64,000 nt of DNA, from the NCBI GenBank assembly GCA_905198835.1, contig CAJKDY010000008.1, forward strand, positions 58,509 through 122,508. Direction: 5' to 3'. The stretch comes from an uncultured Eubacteriales bacterium (GTDB lineage: Bacteria > Bacillota > Clostridia > Oscillospirales > Oscillospiraceae). Under the pieces are notes generated by a model that did not search any database, had not been told where the DNA came from, and worked only from the letters and a program-made list of their open reading frames with translations. Each line of letters opens with the position of its first letter. The stretch's first letter is position 1. Shown here one piece after another: positions 25,069 to 32,607 of this stretch. Both the position numbers and the translations under genes were made by a program.

Positions 25069-25408
25069 CGATCCCGGTGGTAAAGCGGTTGAGCTCGCTC
25101 TGCATCAGGGCCAGGGCCACGATGTCCAGGCCAAAAATAGACAGCACCATGTAGAGGATGCCCGAGCTGCCGCCGGGGTACCCCTTGGCCTCGTCTAGGA
25201 ACTGGCCCATCTTGTAGCACCAGTAGATCCCGTAGATGCCGCAGGTGACGATGGTCAGCAGGATCACCATACCGCCGGTGACGCTCATGGGGCGGTCACA
25301 GACGATCTGCACATCCTCATGGATGCAGTAGAGCCAGTAGAGGCCGTAGATCCCGCAGGTGATGATGCTCAGCACGATACACATACCGACGCTTCTGGGC
25401 TGCTTCAT
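25058..25408 (-). CDS. DUF4234 membrane protein
   Basis: 116-residue protein with two internally repeated transmembrane hairpins, each with the motif TCGIYGxYW (residues 17-25 and 57-65). This is the DUF4234 signature. A third hydrophobic stretch (ILYMVLSIFGLDIVALALM) is near residues 84-102. GGAGGAAGC precedes the ATG. Function is unknown. It is paired with a DUF2752 gene, a combination seen among small envelope proteins of clostridia. Confidence 0.8.
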   Translation of the reverse strand: MKQPRSVGMCIVLSIITCGIYGLYWLYCIHEDVQIVCDRPMSVTGGMVILLTIVTCGIYGIYWCYKMGQFLDEAKGYPGGSSGILYMVLSIFGLDIVALALMQSELNRFTTGIDDL

Positions 25409-25509
25409 GGTCGCTTCCTCCTTTTCCCTCTTTGAGATATGCTTATCATATCATATCCCCTGGGAATCGTCCAGCCCCTTTCCCAAAAAACGCGATCAGG
25501 CGCACCGCA

Positions 25510-25550
25510 AAAAGAGACCCCTTTCCAGGCGTTTTCCTGGAAAGGGGTCT
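25510..25550 (-). terminator. Intrinsic terminator of the aspS-gatCAB operon
   Basis: Arms AGACCCCTTTCCAGG / CCTGGAAAGGGGTCT with a six-base loop, then TCTTTTT on the minus strand, just after the gatB stop codon. Confidence 0.85.
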
Positions 25551-25554
25551 ACCT

Positions 25555-26991
25555 TTACAATTGCTCTAATTTTTCTCGCAGCAGCTGGTTGACCAGCTGG
25601 GGGTCGCCCTGGCCCCGGAGGGCCTTCATGCACTGTCCCACAAGGAATCCAAAGGCTTTTTCCTTGCCCGCTTGGAAGTCGGAGACCGACTGGGGGTTGG
25701 ATACCAAAACCTGGGCAACTACTTCCTCGATCCGTTTCGTGTCTCGGACCTGTGACAAGTCTTTCGCCTTTACATAGGCATCGATATCGCCGTTGTCGGC
25801 AAAGACCGCGTCAAAGACGCCCACCGCCGTGTTGCGGTTCAGACTGCCCTCCTTGACCAGCTCCAGAAGCCTGCAAAGGCTCTGGGGCGTAAAGACCATC
25901 TGTCCCGGCTCCTGGCCCAGCTCCTTGAGCTTGCGAAGGACCTGGGTCATGATCCAGTTGCAGGCGGTCTTGGGCTCGGCGCCCAGGGCGACGCAGGCTT
26001 CAAAGAAGTCGGCCAGGGCCTTCTCCCCGGTCATCATCCCCGCGTCGTAGTCGGAAAGGCCATAGTCGGCCTGATAGCGCTCCCGCTTTTGCTCCGCCAT
26101 TTCGGGCATCTCGGCACGCAGATGGTCCAAGTAAGCGTCGGAGAGCTCGATGGGCGGGATGTCCGGCTCTGGAAAGTAGCGGTAGTCCTGAGCGTTCTCC
26201 TTGGAGCGCATGGAGTAGGTGGCGTCCTTATTTTCGTCCCAGCGGCGGGTCTCCTGGACCACCCGCTTGCCCTCCTCAATGCGCTCGATCTGCCGCCGGG
26301 CCTCGTACTCGATAGCCCGGGAGATGGCCTTGAAGGAGTTGAGGTTCTTCATCTCGGTGCGGGTGCCCAGCGTCTCGCTCCCGGCGGGCCGGACGGAGAG
26401 GTTCACATCGCAGCGCAGCGAGCCCTCTTGCATCTTGCAGTCGGACACGCCCAGGTATTGCAGGGTGGAGCGGAGCTTTTCCAGGTAGGCGATGACCTCG
26501 TCGCCGCTTCGGAAGTCGGGCTCGGTGACGATCTCGATGAGGGGCACGCCGCAGCGGTTGTAGTCGCACTGGGTCAGATCCTGCCAGGGATCGTGGACCA
26601 ACTTGCCCGCGTCCTCCTCCATGTGGAGCTCATGGATGCCGATGACCTTGCGCTCCCCCTGACCCCAGGCGATGGGCACCTTGCCGTTTCGACCGATGGG
26701 CAGATAGAGCTGGCTGATCTGGTAGGCCTTGGGAAGGTCAGGATAGAAATAGTTCTTTCGGTCAAATTTGTTGCGCTGGGTGACGGTGCAGCCCAAGGCG
26801 AGGCTCGCCTTGACGGCGTATTCCAGCACCTTTTCATTCAGCGTAGGCAGCGTCCCGGGCATGCCGGTACACACCGGGCAGCAGTGGGTGTTGGGCGCGC
26901 CGCCAAACTCGGTGGTACAGGAGCAGAAGATCTTGGTGGCCGTGGCCAGTTCCACATGGGTCTCCAATCCAATGACCATTTCCCAATTCAT
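25555..26991 (-). CDS. gatB: Asp/Glu-tRNA amidotransferase subunit B
   Basis: 478-residue kinase/tRNA-binding subunit of GatCAB. It phosphorylates Glu or Asp on misacylated tRNA(Gln) or tRNA(Asn) before amidation. Signatures are VIGLETHVELATATKIFCSC with Zn-binding cysteines (CSC and CCPVC), NKFDRKNYFYPDLPKAYQIS and LIEIVTEPDFRS. The C-terminal YqeY-like domain ends RGQGDPQLVNQLLREKLEQL. Length is normal. It overlaps gatA by four bases (ATGA). It is last in the T-box-controlled operon aspS-gatC-gatA-gatB. Confidence 0.97.
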   Translation of the reverse strand: MNWEMVIGLETHVELATATKIFCSCTTEFGGAPNTHCCPVCTGMPGTLPTLNEKVLEYAVKASLALGCTVTQRNKFDRKNYFYPDLPKAYQISQLYLPIGRNGKVPIAWGQGERKVIGIHELHMEEDAGKLVHDPWQDLTQCDYNRCGVPLIEIVTEPDFRSGDEVIAYLEKLRSTLQYLGVSDCKMQEGSLRCDVNLSVRPAGSETLGTRTEMKNLNSFKAISRAIEYEARRQIERIEEGKRVVQETRRWDENKDATYSMRSKENAQDYRYFPEPDIPPIELSDAYLDHLRAEMPEMAEQKRERYQADYGLSDYDAGMMTGEKALADFFEACVALGAEPKTACNWIMTQVLRKLKELGQEPGQMVFTPQSLCRLLELVKEGSLNRNTAVGVFDAVFADNGDIDAYVKAKDLSQVRDTKRIEEVVAQVLVSNPQSVSDFQAGKEKAFGFLVGQCMKALRGQGDPQLVNQLLREKLEQL

Positions 26992-28421
26992 GCCCGCACC
27001 TCCTGTTGATAGGCGTCCGCCGCTTTCAAAACCAGGGCGTCCCCCATGGCCGGACCGATCAGCTGGCCGCCAATGGGCAGTCCCGCCTTGTCCGCGCCGC
27101 AGGGCACCGAGATGCCCGGTAGACCCGCCAGATTGACGGGGACGGTGTAAATGTCGGAAAGGTACATCTTCAAGGGATCGGAGAGGCTCTGGCCCAGCTT
27201 AGGCGCGGTGGTGGGCGCTACGGGGGTCAGGAGAAGGTCATATTTCTCAAAGGCCGTCTGGTAGGCCCCGGCAATGACCGCCTTGACCTGAAGGGCCTTT
27301 TTATAGTAGGCGTCGAAGTAGCCCGAGGACAGCACGAAGGTGCCAAGCAGGATGCGCCGCTTGACCTCCTTGCCAAAGCCCTGGGTCCGGGTCTTCTCAT
27401 AGAGGTCGGTGAGGTCCTCGTAGCCCTCGGCCCGCCAGCCATATTTCACCCCGTCAAACCGGGAAAGGTTGGAGCTGGCCTCGGCGGAGGCCAGGATATA
27501 ATAGGTGGGCACCACATAGTCCATGATGGGCAGAGAGAACTCCTCCACCGTGGCCCCTCGGCTCTCCAGCGCCTTTGCCATCTCCCGGACGGCCCGGTCC
27601 ACCTCGCCGTCCAGCCCGTCGCCGAAGCACTCCCGGGGAAGACCGATCTTGATACCGCGCAGATCGCCGTCCAACTGGCTGAGAATATTGCCGTAGGGCC
27701 CGTCTACGCTGGTGGCGTCGCGGCGGTCCCTGCCCGCCATGGCGTCCAAAATGGCGGCGCAGTCCCGGGCGTCTTTGGCCAGGGGCCCGATCTGGTCCAG
27801 GGAGGAGGCGTAGGCGATGAGGCCGTAGCGGCTCACCGTGCCGTAGGTGGGCTTCATGCCGGTGACGCCGCAGTAGGCGGCAGGCTGGCGGATGGACCCG
27901 CCGGTGTCGCTGCCCAGGGCGTACCAGCCCATATGGGCCGCCACCGCCGCCGCCGCGCCGCCGGAGGACCCGCCGGGCACCCGCGTCAGGTCCCGGGGAT
28001 TTTTCACCGGGTCATAGAAGGAGGTCTCTGAGGTGGAGCCCATGGCGAATTCGTCCATGTTGGCCTTTCCCAGCAGGATCGCCCCCGCGTCCAGCAGCCT
28101 TTGGGTGGCCGTTGCCTCATAGGGCGGCGTAAACTCGCCCAATATCCTGCTGGCGCAGGTGGTCTTCACCCCCTGCGTGCAGAGATTGTCCTTCACCGCC
28201 ATAGGCACACCATAGAGGGCGGGCTTGTCGGGGGTCAAGTCTTTTTGCAGCGCGTCGGCCCGGGCCATGGCCTGGTCGGCGCATACCGTGATCAAGGCGT
28301 TATTCTGGGGGTTTTCCCGGGAAATGACCTCCAGCGAGGCCTGGGTAGCCGCGGGAATGGTGGTCTCCCCTTTTCGGATGGCCATCCCCAGCTCCAGGGC
28401 GGTCATATCAAGCAGTTCCAT
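26988..28421 (-). CDS. gatA: Asp/Glu-tRNA amidotransferase subunit A
   Basis: 477-residue glutaminase subunit of the amidase signature family. It releases ammonia from glutamine for GatB. The Ser-cisSer-Lys triad lies in the conserved blocks: Lys in YGVPMAVKDNLCT, and the serines in RVPGGSSGGAAAAVAAHM and ALGSDTGGSIRQPAAYCG. It starts 13 bases after gatC and overlaps gatB by 4 bases. Length is standard (about 480-490). All catalytic residues are present. Confidence 0.97.
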   Translation of the reverse strand: MELLDMTALELGMAIRKGETTIPAATQASLEVISRENPQNNALITVCADQAMARADALQKDLTPDKPALYGVPMAVKDNLCTQGVKTTCASRILGEFTPPYEATATQRLLDAGAILLGKANMDEFAMGSTSETSFYDPVKNPRDLTRVPGGSSGGAAAAVAAHMGWYALGSDTGGSIRQPAAYCGVTGMKPTYGTVSRYGLIAYASSLDQIGPLAKDARDCAAILDAMAGRDRRDATSVDGPYGNILSQLDGDLRGIKIGLPRECFGDGLDGEVDRAVREMAKALESRGATVEEFSLPIMDYVVPTYYILASAEASSNLSRFDGVKYGWRAEGYEDLTDLYEKTRTQGFGKEVKRRILLGTFVLSSGYFDAYYKKALQVKAVIAGAYQTAFEKYDLLLTPVAPTTAPKLGQSLSDPLKMYLSDIYTVPVNLAGLPGISVPCGADKAGLPIGGQLIGPAMGDALVLKAADAYQQEVRA

Positions 28422-28434
28422 GATCTTCGCCCCC

Positions 28435-28722
28435 TTATTCCACAGCCTTGGGCACCAGGAAGGTAGCCTCGTCCCGTTTCGGCGCGCCCTTTAAGAGCGC
28501 TTCTCTGTCATAGGACGGCTCCACCACGTCTGGCCGGGTCACGTTGCACACCGGCAGAACATGGCTCATGGGCTCCACGCCCTGGGTGTCCACCTGCTCC
28601 AGAATGTCCATATAGCTGACGATCTGCTCCAGCTCCGCCGTCATGGCCGAGCGCTCCTCCGGCTCCAGCTTCAGCCGGGACAGCGTGGACACATAGTCCA
28701 CCATTTCTTCTGTGATCTTCAT
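28435..28722 (-). CDS. gatC: Asp/Glu-tRNA amidotransferase subunit C
   Basis: 95-residue scaffold subunit that wraps GatA and GatB together. Family features are the N-terminal MKITEEMVDYVSTLSRLKL, the LEQIVSYMDILEQVDTQGVEPM segment and the C-terminal DEATFLVPKAVE. GGAGG precedes the start, 13 bases after the aspS stop codon. Its position between aspS and gatA points to amidation of Asp-tRNA(Asn) made by the adjacent synthetase. Confidence 0.95.
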   Translation of the reverse strand: MKITEEMVDYVSTLSRLKLEPEERSAMTAELEQIVSYMDILEQVDTQGVEPMSHVLPVCNVTRPDVVEPSYDREALLKGAPKRDEATFLVPKAVE

Positions 28723-28735
28723 ATGGTTTCCTCCT

Positions 28736-30052
28736 TTAAGGCGTCAGGCGGTGGATATCTCTGGGGAACAGGCAGGCATGGCGCACGTTGTCCAGGCCGC
28801 ACAGCTGCATGGTCAGCCGCTCCAGGCCAATGCCCATGCCGCCGTGAGGCGGCATGCCGTGCTTGTGGATCATCAGGAAATCCTCAAACTCAGCGGGGTC
28901 CATCCCCCGCTTGACCATCTTGTCCACCTGGGCTTGGTAGTCGTGGATGCGCTGGCCGCCGGTGGTGATCTCCACGCCTCGGAACAGCAGGTCGAAGGAC
29001 AGGGTATAACGGGGATCGGCGGGGTCGTCCATGGCGTAGAAGGGCCGCTTTTTGCTGGGGTAGTGGGTGACGAAGACAAAGTCGCTGCCCGTCTTCTCCT
29101 TCCAGTACCGGCCGATCAGGTGCTCTTCCTCCGGCTCCAGGTCAAAGGGGTCCCGGATGGGTCGGCCATAGGTCTCCGAGGCCAGGCGCTTGGCCTCTTC
29201 GAAGGGCACGGCGGGGATGGCCTCCACCTGGGGCATCTCCACGCCCAGATACCGAAGTTCCCTACCGCAGCGCTCGGCCAGCACCGCCATGCAGTGCTTC
29301 AAAAAGCCCGCCTCCAGCTCCAGCAGATCATAAAAGCTGTCGATATAGCCCAGCTCGCAGTCCAGGGAGGTATATTCGTTCAGGTGCCGGGTGGTGGCGT
29401 GCTTCTCCGCCCGGAACACCGGGGCCACCTCGTAGACCCGCTCCAGAGAGCCCACCATAGTCTGCTTGTAAAACTGGGGGGACTGGGCCAGAAAGGCCTT
29501 GCGGCCAAAGTAGCTCAGCCGGAAGATGTTGGAGCCGCCCTCGGCCCCGGCGGAGACGATCTTCGGGGTGTGGATCTCGGTAAAGTTCTGGCTGTCCAGA
29601 TATTCCCGGAAGGCCCCGCAAATGGCGGCCTGGATACGGAAGACCGCGCGCTGGCGGAGGTTGCGCACCGTCACCGGCCGCAGAGCCAGCTCGGTGTCCA
29701 GCTTCAAATTCAGCTTGTCCTTGGCAATGGGCACCGGCATGGCTTCAAAGGGCAGGGACAAGATCTCCGCCCGCTCCACCGCCAGCTCCAGGCCACGGGG
29801 AGCCCTGGGCTCTTCTCGCAGTGTCCCCGTCAGCTTTACCGTGGCCTCCTGGCACAGCCCCTGGGGCACCGCGGCGGGGGCGCACACACACTGGAGCACG
29901 CCGTCGCCCTTGCGCAGGGTGAGGAAGACCACCCCGCCCAGGTCCCGCAGGGCGTGGACCGCGCCCCGCAGCTCCACCGCCCGGCCCACATGGTCGGGCA
30001 GCTCATTGATCTGCAAGTCCTCTCTTAGAAACTTTCCTGTCACGGTAGTCAT
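28736..30052 (-). CDS. aspS: Aspartyl-tRNA synthetase, short archaeal-type (probably non-discriminating)
   Basis: 438-residue class II synthetase, far shorter than the 590-residue bacterial type because the GAD insertion is absent. An N-terminal OB-fold anticodon domain (residues 17-110) is followed by the catalytic core with motif 2 VYEVAPVFRAEKHATTRHLNEY and motif 3 GGMGIGLERLTMQL. The short form plus adjacent gatCAB indicates charging of both tRNA(Asp) and tRNA(Asn), with Asn made on the tRNA. I chose the ATG at 30052 where the OB-fold begins; a longer open frame runs back through the T-box. Non-discrimination is inference. Confidence 0.92.
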   Translation of the reverse strand: MTTVTGKFLREDLQINELPDHVGRAVELRGAVHALRDLGGVVFLTLRKGDGVLQCVCAPAAVPQGLCQEATVKLTGTLREEPRAPRGLELAVERAEILSLPFEAMPVPIAKDKLNLKLDTELALRPVTVRNLRQRAVFRIQAAICGAFREYLDSQNFTEIHTPKIVSAGAEGGSNIFRLSYFGRKAFLAQSPQFYKQTMVGSLERVYEVAPVFRAEKHATTRHLNEYTSLDCELGYIDSFYDLLELEAGFLKHCMAVLAERCGRELRYLGVEMPQVEAIPAVPFEEAKRLASETYGRPIRDPFDLEPEEEHLIGRYWKEKTGSDFVFVTHYPSKKRPFYAMDDPADPRYTLSFDLLFRGVEITTGGQRIHDYQAQVDKMVKRGMDPAEFEDFLMIHKHGMPPHGGMGIGLERLTMQLCGLDNVRHACLFPRDIHRLTP

Positions 30053-30080
30053 GTTCCTCAACTCCTTCACGAAAAAATAA

Positions 30081-30345
30081 AAATAAAAAACGCCCCAAGC
30101 CGAATGACTTCGGCTTGGGGCGAATTTCTCCGCGGTACCACCCAAGTTGGCAGAGTATCCCCCGCCCACTCTACGGCCCCTGTAACGCAGGGCATGCGGG
30201 CGACCCTCCGGAGTGATCCTTCGAATCGCCGGCTCCAAAGCGTTGCGCCTTGCCGTCTTGCCGCGCCGGGCTTTCAATCGGTGACCCAGCTTCCCTGTCG
30301 GCTGCCGTGGCAGGCGGTCTTTTTCATCGCCGCTGGCTTTAATAT
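30081..30345 (-). promoter_or_regulatory. T-box leader of the aspS-gatCAB operon
   Basis: The minus-strand T-box sequence ACTTGGGTGGTACCGCGG is at 30147-30130. It precedes a terminator hairpin CGCCCCAAGCCGAA / TTCGGCTTGGGGCG (30122-30091) with a long T-rich tail. About 200 bases upstream fold into the specifier region. I could not fix the specifier codon: AAC and GAC triplets are both present in plausible places (GCGCAACGC and CAAGACGG), so control by Asn- or Asp-tRNA remains open. Confidence 0.88.
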
Positions 30346-30351
30346 GCAAGT

Positions 30352-30380
30352 AGGATAACACCGTCTTGCAAAATTGTCAA
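30352..30380 (-). promoter_or_regulatory. Promoter of the aspS T-box operon
   Basis: On the minus strand TTGACA (30380-30375), a 17-base spacer and TATCCT (30357-30352), about 10 bases upstream of the T-box leader. Confidence 0.85.
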
Positions 30381-30461
30381 CAAAAACTTTTTCCAAAGCC
30401 CCTTCCCTTTTGCCTGGGAATTTTGTATACTATGTGCAGGACGCAAAGGAGGTCGAATACG

Positions 30462-31037
30462 ATGCTGGATTGGGATACCCTGGAACAGACCTGCAAGAAC
30501 TGCAAAAACTGCTCGCTGTGGGAGACCCGGACCAACGTGGTCTTCGGGGTGGGCTCCCGCACCGCCGAGGTACTCTTCATCGGCGAAGGCCCCGGAGAGA
30601 ACGAGGACCTGCAGGGCGAGCCCTTCGTGGGCCGGGGCGGCCAGCTGCTAGACGACATGATGGGGGCCATTGGCCTGAAGCGGCAGGACGTCTACATCGC
30701 CAATATCGTCAAGTGCCGCCCGCCCCACAACCGGGACCCGCTGAACACCGAGGAGGACGCCTGCATCGGGTATTTGCGCAACCAGGTCGCTCTCCTGAAG
30801 CCCAAGATCATCGTCTGCCTGGGCCGCATCGCCGCCATGCGGGTCATCAAAGAGGATTTCAAGATCACCCAGGAGCACGGCAAGTGGTTTGAAAAGAGCG
30901 GGGTCCAGATGATGGCCCTGTTCCACCCCGCCGCCCTCCTCCGGGACCCCCGCAAAAAGCCGGACACCTTTTTAGATTTGAAGGCCCTCCAGGCCAAGAT
31001 CCGCGAGATCTGCGACCACACCCCGCTGGCGGATTGA
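30462..31037 (+). CDS. Family 4 uracil-DNA glycosylase (iron-sulfur)
   Basis: 191-residue DNA repair enzyme that removes uracil. Four cysteines that bind a 4Fe-4S cluster are visible: Cys14 and Cys17 in CKNCSLW, Cys85 in IVKCRPP and Cys101 in EDACIGYL. Motif A is GEGPGENED (residues 41-49) and motif B is LFHPAALLRDP near the C-terminus. I chose ATG 30462 because AAAGGAGG lies nine bases upstream. It is divergent from the aspS leader and monocistronic. The family also occurs fused to phage DNA polymerases, but the length here fits the free-standing enzyme. Confidence 0.92.
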   Translation: MLDWDTLEQTCKNCKNCSLWETRTNVVFGVGSRTAEVLFIGEGPGENEDLQGEPFVGRGGQLLDDMMGAIGLKRQDVYIANIVKCRPPHNRDPLNTEEDACIGYLRNQVALLKPKIIVCLGRIAAMRVIKEDFKITQEHGKWFEKSGVQMMALFHPAALLRDPRKKPDTFLDLKALQAKIREICDHTPLAD

Positions 31038-31046
31038 AAAGAAACA

Positions 31047-31080
31047 AAACGGGACGGTCCCGCGGGGCCGTCCCGTTTGT
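31047..31080. terminator. Bidirectional terminator between the glycosylase and XRE regulator genes
   Basis: Arms AAACGGGACGG / CCGTCCCGTTT around a GC-rich loop, with A-rich and T-rich flanks. It can serve both convergent genes. Confidence 0.82.
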
Positions 31081-31329
31081 TTATTCCTCGCCGTCGAGCA
31101 GGTATGCGTAGGACACCTGAAAGATCTGTGCCAGCGCGCGAAGCTCCAGATCCGTGACGTATCTCTTGTTTGTCTCAATGCGGGTGATCACATTTTTGTC
31201 CATGTCCATCCCGATCAACTGGAGCTGATGGGCCAGGTCCCGCTGGGACAGCCCCTCTTTGACGCGCAACGCTTTTAGCCGCTCTCCAACTAGATTTTTC
31301 TCGCCCATGGGCCCTCTCGGCTTTGGCAC
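31081..31329 (-). CDS. XRE-family helix-turn-helix regulator
   Basis: 82-residue DNA-binding protein made of one HTH_3 domain: VGERLKALRVKEGLSQRDLAHQL (first helices), then NVITRIETNKRYVTDLELRALAQIF. I chose the GTG at 31329 because GGAGGTG lies eight bases upstream. The in-frame ATG at 31308 (MGEKNL) has only a poorly spaced site and is the alternative. It has no effector domain. It faces a small gene of unknown function, and a 9-base perfect inverted repeat lies in the shared intergenic region, so autoregulation is plausible. Confidence 0.85.
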   Translation of the reverse strand: MPKPRGPMGEKNLVGERLKALRVKEGLSQRDLAHQLQLIGMDMDKNVITRIETNKRYVTDLELRALAQIFQVSYAYLLDGEE

Positions 31330-31365
31330 GTCGCACCACCTCCGTCTCACTTTTTGCACTTTCTC

Positions 31366-31395
31366 TTGATTTTATCGTCAGGCTGTGATAAAATC
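31366..31395 (+). promoter_or_regulatory. Promoter with overlapping inverted repeat, candidate XRE operator
   Basis: TTGATT (31366-31371), a 17-base spacer and TAAAAT (31389-31394) form a promoter for the gene at 31430. The perfect inverted repeat GATTTTATC-N10-GATAAAATC (31368-31395) covers both hexamers. A protein bound here would block transcription. The XRE regulator next door is the obvious candidate. Confidence 0.65.
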
Positions 31396-31429
31396 GGTTG
31401 TAAAAATGAGACAAGCGAGGTGTTTTTTT

Positions 31430-31714
31430 ATGGAGCGCCGAATAGAAAAGCTCTATGTGCAAGCGCCCAGATTTGAGGAGGGTCCCATGGTCCTGGACGG
31501 AATGTACCGCGCCGTCAACGACGAGCGGCTGCGCCTGTTCGACCTGTTGGTTGACGCTCTCGGCCCCGCCCTCCTCGCGCCGCTGAACGATTATACCAAT
31601 GCGCTTTCTATGGAGACAGAGTTTGAAGCCAGGCACTATTTCCGGGAGGGCTACCTTGCCGCCAAACGGGAAGCCACACCGCCGCTGGTCTCCCCCGCGC
31701 CGGAAGGTCAATAA
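31430..31714 (+). CDS. Small hypothetical protein (resembles DUF6809-like clostridial proteins)
   Basis: 94-residue acidic, helical protein, MERRIEKLYVQAPRFEEGPM..., ending EFEARHYFREGYLAAKREATPP. The middle is rich in Leu, Asp and Glu and the end has the F-x-x-G-Y/F-x-x-G/A pattern seen in small clostridial proteins sometimes classed as DUF6809. No signal peptide or catalytic motif is present. I chose the ATG at 31430 because GCGAGGTG lies nine bases upstream. It is likely controlled by the divergent XRE protein through the inverted repeat at 31368. Confidence 0.6.
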   Translation: MERRIEKLYVQAPRFEEGPMVLDGMYRAVNDERLRLFDLLVDALGPALLAPLNDYTNALSMETEFEARHYFREGYLAAKREATPPLVSPAPEGQ

Positions 31715-31720
31715 AAAACA

Positions 31721-31750
31721 CTTGCAATTTCTCTTGAAACGTGATACTAT
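31721..31750 (+). promoter_or_regulatory. Promoter of rpmE
   Basis: TTGCAA (31721-31726), an 18-base spacer and TACTAT (31745-31750), about 55 bases upstream of rpmE. Confidence 0.65.
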
Positions 31751-31805
31751 ACACGGTGCGTATGCCAAATAACATACGCAGACTGTGAAAAAGAGGTGAA
31801 CTACC

Positions 31806-32012
31806 ATGAAGGAAGGTATCCATCCCGATTATGAACAGACCACCATCCGGTGCGCCTGCGGGAATGTGATCTCCACCGGCTCCACCAAGAAGGACATCCG
31901 CGTGGAAGTCTGCTCCAAGTGCCATCCCTTCTATACCGGCAAGCAGAAGGTCGTGGACACCGGCGGACGGGTCAGCCGCTTCAATAAGAAGTTCGGTCTG
32001 GACCAGAAGTAA
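31806..32012 (+). CDS. rpmE: 50S ribosomal protein L31 (zinc form)
   Basis: 68-residue ribosomal protein of the large subunit's central bridge. It is the zinc-containing C+ type: cysteines at residues 16, 18, 36 and 39 (CAC and CSKC). Conserved segments are MKEGIHPDY at the start, HPFYTGKQK and GGRVSRFNKKFG. AAAGAGGTG precedes the ATG. It has its own promoter and terminator, the usual monocistronic arrangement. Confidence 0.97.
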   Translation: MKEGIHPDYEQTTIRCACGNVISTGSTKKDIRVEVCSKCHPFYTGKQKVVDTGGRVSRFNKKFGLDQK

Positions 32013-32024
32013 GCTGTCACATGA

Positions 32025-32059
32025 AAAAGCCCGCACTTTTCAAAGTGCGGGCTTTTTTC
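32025..32059 (+). terminator. Intrinsic terminator of rpmE
   Basis: Arms AAAAAGCCCGCACTTT / AAAGTGCGGGCTTTTT with a two-base loop and T-run, 12 bases after the stop codon. Confidence 0.92.
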
Positions 32060-32106
32060 AATCAATGGGCATACAATAAACCTATCCTGCTTGGGAGGCG
32101 TTTGAT

Positions 32107-32607
32107 ATGAAGACCATCGACATCAAGGACGTTCAGCAGAACGTGTTCTCCGCCATCGGCACGCAGTGGATGCTGCTCACCGCCGGGGACAAGAGCGGCT
32201 GCAACACCATGACGGTCAGCTGGGGCGGCATGGGGGTTCTGTGGGGCAAGAACGTGGCCACCGTCTACGTCCGGCCTCAGCGGTATACCTATGAATTTAT
32301 GGAAAAGAGCGACACCTTCACCCTGGCCTTTTTCGGAGAGGAATACCGGGAGGCTCTGAAGCTCTGCGGCAGCAAGTCAGGCCGGGACGTGGACAAAGTC
32401 AAGGAATGCGGCTTTACCCTGGCCTACGGCCCGGGGGACGCCCCCTATTTCCAGGAGGCCGAGCTGGTGATGGTGTGCAAAAAGCTCTACTTTGACGACA
32501 TCGAGCCCAGCCACTTCCTGGACGGGGACATCGACGGCAAGAACTATCCGGGCAAGGACTATCACCGGATGTATATCGGCGAAATTTTGGAGGTTTACCA
32601 GGCTTAA
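32107..32607 (+). CDS. Flavin reductase-like FMN-binding protein
   Basis: 166-residue protein of the flavin reductase-like (split-barrel) family. FMN-contact segments are visible as WMLLTAGDKSGCNTMTVSWGG, KNVATVYVRPQRYTYEFM and FTLAFFGEEYREAL. Members transfer electrons from NAD(P)H through FMN or act as flavoredoxins; the partner is unknown here. GGGAGGCG precedes the ATG. The stop codon abuts the hflX start with no intervening base, so the genes are likely co-translated. Confidence 0.87.
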   Translation: MKTIDIKDVQQNVFSAIGTQWMLLTAGDKSGCNTMTVSWGGMGVLWGKNVATVYVRPQRYTYEFMEKSDTFTLAFFGEEYREALKLCGSKSGRDVDKVKECGFTLAYGPGDAPYFQEAELVMVCKKLYFDDIEPSHFLDGDIDGKNYPGKDYHRMYIGEILEVYQA

